This document shows, piece after piece, positions 14,340 through 18,034 of a DNA stretch of 18,034 nucleotides (position 1 is the stretch's first letter; every line of letters starts with the position of its first letter). The stretch is from the NCBI GenBank assembly GCA_964434235.1, contig CAYSUN010000024.1:1-18034 (forward strand), read 5' to 3'. Made by a program: the position numbers and the translations under genes. Source of the DNA: JABMRF01 sp964434235. Lineage in GTDB: Bacteria > Patescibacteriota > Patescibacteriia > UBA11705 > JABHMO01. Under the pieces are notes generated by a model. That model was given only the letters and a program-made list of their open reading frames with translations, was not told where the DNA came from and searched no databases.

Positions 14340-15236
14340 TTACTTTTTCCAATGCTTTTCAAAAATAACTAAAAGTGGACTAGCCAAGAATATTGAACTA
14401 TAAGTACCAAACACAATACCAATAATCAAAGCAAAGACAAAAAATTGAATTGAAGCTCCACCAAAAAAGAAAACCATAAGTAGGACGAGCAAAGTCGTTA
14501 AGGAAGTATTAATTGAACGAGTCAATGTTTCATTAACACTTCGATTTACAACACTTTCAAAATCAGTTTTCACTAATCGACCAAGATTTTCTCTAATTCT
14601 ATCAAACACCACAATAGTATCATTAACTGAATAACCAAGAATAGTTAACAAGGCGGCGACAAAAGGAAGTCCGACTTCAACACTCATAAACCTGCCCAAA
14701 ACAGCAAAAACACCCAAAGTTATAACAATATCATGAACAAGAGCAATAATTGCAATAATTCCATATTTCCATGATTTAATTGGGAAAGAAACCTTTCGGA
14801 ATGCCCAAGCAACATAAAAAACAATGGCAATTATAACTAAAAGTATGGCGTAAATTGCTTTACTTTTTAATTCTTGTCCGATGGATGGACCAATAGATTC
14901 AAATCTTTCTTCATGAACATTATCAGGATATAGTTCCATCATTTTATCAACTATTTGTTGATGAGTAGCTTCTTCAACATCTTGAAAACGAATCAAAGAA
15001 CTATTCTCACCAGTAGATTGAACAACAACGTCACCTTCAATTCCAAGTTCAGAAATAATACTGACAATTTCCTGAGCTTGAGGTCTATCATTCTTGAAAC
15101 TGACTTCCAGCAAACTACCTCCAGTAAAATCAATTCCTAGATTTAACCCCCATAATAATAGAAAGATTAAACTCAGTGAAACGAAAATACTTGAAAGAAT
15201 AAACGAAATTTTTCGATTTTGAATTATTTTATACAT
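14340..15236 (-). CDS. secF: Protein translocase subunit SecF
   Basis: The 298-aa protein has the standard SecF plan. An N-terminal transmembrane helix (about 10-30) leads into 'GLNLGIDFTGGSLLEV'. A periplasmic domain ends in 'ESIGPSIGQELKSKAI', and a five-helix C-terminal bundle contains 'GLPFVAALLTILGYSVNDTIVVFDRIREN', the family's most conserved segment. With SecD it uses proton motive force to help proteins through SecYEG. Length is normal and all motifs are intact. In most genomes secF directly follows secD; here a four-helix-bundle gene and repeats (about 500 bp) separate them. No clear Shine-Dalgarno stands before the ATG, and the repeat GTTTACT copies start only 12 nt upstream, so the insertion may have replaced the original start signals. 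Confidence 0.95.
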   Translation of the reverse strand: MYKIIQNRKISFILSSIFVSLSLIFLLLWGLNLGIDFTGGSLLEVSFKNDRPQAQEIVSIISELGIEGDVVVQSTGENSSLIRFQDVEEATHQQIVDKMMELYPDNVHEERFESIGPSIGQELKSKAIYAILLVIIAIVFYVAWAFRKVSFPIKSWKYGIIAIIALVHDIVITLGVFAVLGRFMSVEVGLPFVAALLTILGYSVNDTIVVFDRIRENLGRLVKTDFESVVNRSVNETLTRSINTSLTTLLVLLMVFFFGGASIQFFVFALIIGIVFGTYSSIFLASPLLVIFEKHWKK

Positions 15237-15247
15237 AACGATAATTA

Positions 15248-15272
15248 GTTTACTGGTTTACTGGTTTACTAG
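15248..15272. repeat. Tandem GTTTACTG repeat, left inverted-repeat arm
   Basis: Three head-to-tail 8-mers GTTTACTG, GTTTACTG and GTTTACTA lie at 15248, 15256 and 15264. The 10-mers GGTTTACTGG (15255-15264) and GGTTTACTAG (15263-15272) recur exactly, as reverse complements, on the other side of the four-helix-bundle gene. Confidence 0.85.
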
Positions 15273-15297
15273 CACTTTAGTAACCGTAATCAATAAA

Positions 15298-15654
15298 CTA
15301 TAAATTTATTGTTTTTAATAATTTTGTTATTTGCTTGCCTACAATTGTACATTCTTCATGAAGTTTTAAATAATCATTGTGAGAAATTACCTTCAAAGAA
15401 ATCAAGACATCCAGATTAAACAAAACTTCGTCGTTTGAACCTAACGCGGTTCTTAAAAAATTTGCAACATCCCTTGCTGATTTTTTTCTACTATAACCCT
15501 CACAAATATTTGATGGGACTGAACGAGCTGCTCTACGCACATCTTGACCAACATCATACTGTAGATAATGTGGTAAATCTTTTGTAAAAGAATAAACGCT
15601 CAACATATTACTAAAAGATCTTTGATACACATCCAAATCCCTGTAAATCGCCAT
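15298..15654 (-). CDS. Four-helix-bundle protein (23S rRNA IVS / S23 type)
   Basis: The 118-aa all-helical protein has the hallmarks of the family first seen in intervening sequences of 23S rRNA genes and related to the Avd accessory protein of diversity-generating retroelements. 'YRDLDVYQRSFSNML' opens the first helix, 'DVGQDVRRAARSVPSNICEGYSRKKSARDVANFLRTALGSNDEV' is the conserved middle, and 'LISLKVISHNDYLKLHEECTIVGKQITKLLKTI' closes it. The members form pentamers and may bind nucleic acid; their cellular role is not settled. Length is normal. The gene lies between secD and secF, where it has no functional reason to be, and is framed by inverted repeats. A weak GAG-containing site stands 7-8 nt before the ATG. 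The family is certain; its function here is not. Confidence 0.9.
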   Translation of the reverse strand: MAIYRDLDVYQRSFSNMLSVYSFTKDLPHYLQYDVGQDVRRAARSVPSNICEGYSRKKSARDVANFLRTALGSNDEVLFNLDVLISLKVISHNDYLKLHEECTIVGKQITKLLKTINL

Positions 15655-15670
15655 ATATAATTCTCAACAA

Positions 15671-15741
15671 ACTAGTTAACCCTGAACCAGAGACTTCGTC
15701 ACGATTTAGGGCAAGCCAGTAAACCAATTAACTAGTAAACC
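15671..15741. repeat. Right flank: nested inverted repeats and CCAGTAAACC / CTAGTAAACC
   Basis: CCAGTAAACC (15716-15725) and CTAGTAAACC (15732-15741), 16 nt apart, are exact reverse complements of the left arm. ACTAGTTAA (15671-15679) pairs with TTAACTAGT (15728-15736). Inside that, CCCTGAA (15680-15686) pairs with TTTAGGG (15705-15711) using one G-T pair. The flank can thus fold into a long hairpin, 3 nt from the secD stop codon. Confidence 0.75.
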
Positions 15742-15744
15742 ATT

Positions 15745-17808
15745 TTATTTATCTGATTTCTTTTTTACTCCAAAAAGCCACAATCTTTTTTCCATTTTCT
15801 TTGGATTTACAAAAAGATATAAGAACTGTCTAGTTACAACCACAGCTGAGAACATACTTAGAATCACACCAATACCTAGAGTAATAGCAAAACCCTTAAT
15901 CATACTTGTACCAAACCAAGCTAAAATAAAGCAAGTAATCAAAGTTGAAACATTACCATCTCGAATTGAACTCCAAGCACGTTTAAACCCTTCATCAATA
16001 GCTGAACCTAATGGCTTGCCTGCACGCAACTCTTCTTTTAATCTTTCAAAAATTAAAACATTTGCATCAACGGCCATACCAATAGACAAGATAAAACCAG
16101 CAATACCTGCTAAAGTAAGTGTAACTGGAATAATTTTAAAAATAAACAAAACTGTTATTCCATAAATACCCAGCGCTAAAATCGCCAAAACTCCTGGTAA
16201 TCGGTAATATAATAACATAAATAAAATCACAAGAAATAAACCAATCATGCCAGCAAATAAACTTTTTTGTAGTGAATCAGCACCTAAGCTTGCTCCAACA
16301 GTTTGCTGACTAACAAGTGTAATTGGCACTGGTAAAGCTCCAGCATTTAATCTTTGAGCTAAAAGTTTAGCTTCAGCAATATCAAAATCACCAGATATAA
16401 CTGCTCCACCACCAGTAATTTTTTCATTTACTCGTGGAATACTAATCGGTTCACCATCAAGATATATAGCAACTAATTTATTAACATTTCTTTCTGTAAT
16501 ATCAGCGAACAAAGCTTCTCCATCTTTGTCAAATTCTAAAGCAACTGAAGGAATATTTGTGTGCTGATCAAATTGAACACTGGCAGATTTAAGTTGTTTA
16601 CCAGTAAGCTCAGTATTTATCCAATCATCTTGTGGAGGTAAAATATCTTGGGCTGTCATTTTTGCAATTGGAATTTGAGCAACATCATATTGGATAATTG
16701 GTTTTTCATCAGTTTTGTAAATTAAATGATAACCAAATTGAGTTTCTACAACATCAGAGATTGCACCAACCTGCATTTCATAAACTGCTTTATCAAACTC
16801 AGGCACCATTTGTCCGGCTGAAAACCAACCTAAATCTCCACCAGTTGGTCCAGTTGGACCAGTTGAACTATCCTTGGCTAATTGAGCAAAATTCTTTGGA
16901 GTAGCTTTTTCTTTTAAGTCATTAATCTTTTGTAAAGCTTCTTCTTTTGTATATTCAGCTGTACAATTATCTGCTCCTTGATAGCAAATTAAAATGTGAC
17001 TAGCCCGAACATCTGAACCAGTTTCTTTCTTATCATTAACTTTCAAAATATAATAACCATTTTCGTTTTCAATCAATTTATTATAAATTTTTCCTGGTTC
17101 TACTTGGTCTGCATATTCATATAAATAATCATAAGCATCCCCTGCTTCTACCCAACCAAGCTCCCCTGCTTTATCAAGATTGACTTTTAATGCTCCATTG
17201 ATTGGATTAATTTCCACACCACCTTCATATTGAGAAGCGACTTCTAAAAAATCCTGACCTGCCAAAACGTCTTTTAAGGCTTGGTCAGCTTTTTGTTTTG
17301 CTTCCTTATTTGTATCATTCAAAAGTTTTACTTCATCAGCAGTTAAATCTCTTGCTGGAATATTATTTTCTTCTTTAAATTGCAAAAGTGGAGTTTCACC
17401 AATCATAGCAATTGCCTCTTTAACATCACTAATACCTGCCAATTCCACAATTACTCTCCATTTTTCATTTGATTTATTAACTTGAACAATTGGTTCAGAA
17501 ACACCAAAAGCATTAACTCTGCGTTCAATTACATCACGAACACCTTCTAATGATGAAGATTTGTCAGCAGATTCAACTAGTGAAGTATCAGCTTCATAAA
17601 CTAAATGAGTCCCGCCTTGTAGATCCAATCCCAAGTGAAAAGGGACATTTACAAAATGATTTAACTCAGTACCAGCTTTAGCATTAATGAAATCAACAGA
17701 TTTATCATAAATAACTGGCGCATCAAATAATAATAGTACAAAGGCAAACACGAAAATCGCAATTACTGCAATGCGAACTTTTGTCATTTTTTTAAGTTTT
17801 TTCAGCAT
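15745..17808 (-). CDS. secD: SecD with parvulin-like domains inserted in the periplasmic region
   Basis: The 687-aa protein begins with a lysine-rich end and one transmembrane helix (about 11-30), then the SecD motif 'FHLGLDLQGGTHLVYEAD' (57-74). The C-terminal half has 'AGALPVPITLVSQQTVGASLG' and the six-helix SecD/SecF bundle with 'LSIGMAVDANVLIFERLKEEL'. Between these, about 250 extra residues interrupt the first periplasmic domain. Residues 266-364 are a parvulin-type prolyl isomerase ('VRASHILI', 'GGDLGWFSAGQMVPEFDKAV', 'TQFGYHLIYKTDE'). Residues 162-261 look like a degenerate first copy ('GELGWVEAGD', 'VEPGKIYNKL', 'ENGYYILKVND'). Fusion of folding and translocation functions is the natural reading. 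The ATG at 17808 is preferred over a TTG two codons up; no Shine-Dalgarno is present, and TATACT lies 8 nt before this ATG. Confidence 0.93.
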   Translation of the reverse strand: MLKKLKKMTKVRIAVIAIFVFAFVLLLFDAPVIYDKSVDFINAKAGTELNHFVNVPFHLGLDLQGGTHLVYEADTSLVESADKSSSLEGVRDVIERRVNAFGVSEPIVQVNKSNEKWRVIVELAGISDVKEAIAMIGETPLLQFKEENNIPARDLTADEVKLLNDTNKEAKQKADQALKDVLAGQDFLEVASQYEGGVEINPINGALKVNLDKAGELGWVEAGDAYDYLYEYADQVEPGKIYNKLIENENGYYILKVNDKKETGSDVRASHILICYQGADNCTAEYTKEEALQKINDLKEKATPKNFAQLAKDSSTGPTGPTGGDLGWFSAGQMVPEFDKAVYEMQVGAISDVVETQFGYHLIYKTDEKPIIQYDVAQIPIAKMTAQDILPPQDDWINTELTGKQLKSASVQFDQHTNIPSVALEFDKDGEALFADITERNVNKLVAIYLDGEPISIPRVNEKITGGGAVISGDFDIAEAKLLAQRLNAGALPVPITLVSQQTVGASLGADSLQKSLFAGMIGLFLVILFMLLYYRLPGVLAILALGIYGITVLFIFKIIPVTLTLAGIAGFILSIGMAVDANVLIFERLKEELRAGKPLGSAIDEGFKRAWSSIRDGNVSTLITCFILAWFGTSMIKGFAITLGIGVILSMFSAVVVTRQFLYLFVNPKKMEKRLWLFGVKKKSDK

Positions 17809-17816
17809 AAACAAAA

Positions 17817-17902
17817 AGTATATTTGGGTTTAGAAGATAACAGTTTTGGTTAACTTTTTGAACCCTTTTAATCTCAATTTACTAAACGTTATGATTATAA
17901 CA
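17817..17902 (-). promoter_or_regulatory. Two possible -10 elements before secD
   Basis: On the minus strand TATACT (17822-17817) ends 8 nt before the ATG and would make a leaderless message. Farther up, TGT-TATAAT (17902-17894) is a perfect extended -10 giving a leader of about 78 nt. Neither has a convincing -35, and no Shine-Dalgarno lies before the ATG in either case. Confidence 0.45.
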
Positions 17903-18034
17903 GATATAAAAATATTTGCTAGTATTTTACCTCAAGCTGAACTAATTTGCAATATTTTTTTGCTAAATTATGCACAAGTATGTCTAGTTAACCATAAGGG
18001 GTAACACTTTGATAAAATAAGGGTAACAAGGTTA
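17903..18034. other. AT-rich spacer with short repeats at the window edge
   Basis: No gene is seen. GGGGTAACAC (17998 on) and AGGGTAACAA (18021 on) are near-identical direct repeats. CTAGTTAACC (17984-17993) repeats a 10-mer from the right flank of the four-helix-bundle unit (15672-15681). The region may lead into a gene or repeat beyond the window. Confidence 0.4.

Larger units (their letters stand above)
15248..15741 (-). mobile_element. Candidate insertion: four-helix-bundle gene with inverted-repeat ends
   Basis: Matching 10-mers in inverted orientation bracket a single small gene and sit 3 nt from the secD stop and 12 nt from the secF start. The unit thus fills exactly the spacer of a normally contiguous gene pair. 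There is no transposase inside. If mobile, it would need enzymes supplied elsewhere. I infer this from the repeats and position only; target-site duplication was not identified. Confidence 0.35.

Overview
The window is AT-rich (genes mostly about one third G+C). Its gene content points to a bacterium of the Candidate Phyla Radiation (Patescibacteria): SecD carrying parvulin-type domains inside its periplasmic region, a VirD4/HerA-like ATPase with a C-terminal zinc ribbon, a stand-alone sigma-region-4 protein fused to HARE-type winged helices, an eIF-2B/ribose-1,5-bisphosphate isomerase family enzyme, and a 23S-IVS-type four-helix-bundle gene set between secD and secF. This assignment rests on my recognition of families, not on a database search. 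TGA is used as a stop (for example for the 13306-13716 gene), so a recoded UGA lineage is unlikely.

Layout. Positions 1-746 are the only rightward-transcribed part. They hold a near-consensus sigma-70 promoter, an 84-aa protein resembling a RadC N-terminal helix-hairpin-helix domain without its metalloprotease domain, a terminator, and then a probable structured non-coding RNA with its own terminator. Everything from 747 to 17808 is on the minus strand. Read in the direction of transcription, from the right: secD, an inserted four-helix-bundle gene flanked by inverted repeats, and secF, ending in a terminator; a two-gene cassette of small paralogous proteins of unknown function with its own promoter and terminator; a sigma-4/HARE regulator behind an array of TTGACA hexamers; an operon of membrane protein, VirD4/HerA-like ATPase, RluB/RsuA-type pseudouridine synthase and ABC exporter; a MutS-like ATPase transcribed alone; and finally a beta-CASP metallo-beta-lactamase RNase plus the eIF-2B-like gene.

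How the genes work together. secD and secF form the SecDF translocation accessory complex, and the parvulin-like modules in SecD suggest coupled folding of exported proteins. The membrane protein and the ATPase adjoin with a one-base gap and look like a DNA or protein pump of the type IV coupling kind, though no other conjugation genes are visible. The remaining genes are RNA processing and modification (beta-CASP nuclease, pseudouridine synthase), transport and regulation.

Two styles of translation start are visible. The accessory or unknown genes (RadC-like, MutS-like, both small paralogues) have perfect AGGAGG sites. secD, the sigma-4/HARE gene and the beta-CASP gene lack a Shine-Dalgarno sequence and instead have a -10-like hexamer exactly 8 nt before the ATG, as expected for leaderless mRNAs. 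Four start codons were placed downstream of the longest open frame (MutS-like 5535, pseudouridine synthase 8131, small paralogue 14181, RadC-like 166) because the ribosome-binding site decides it.
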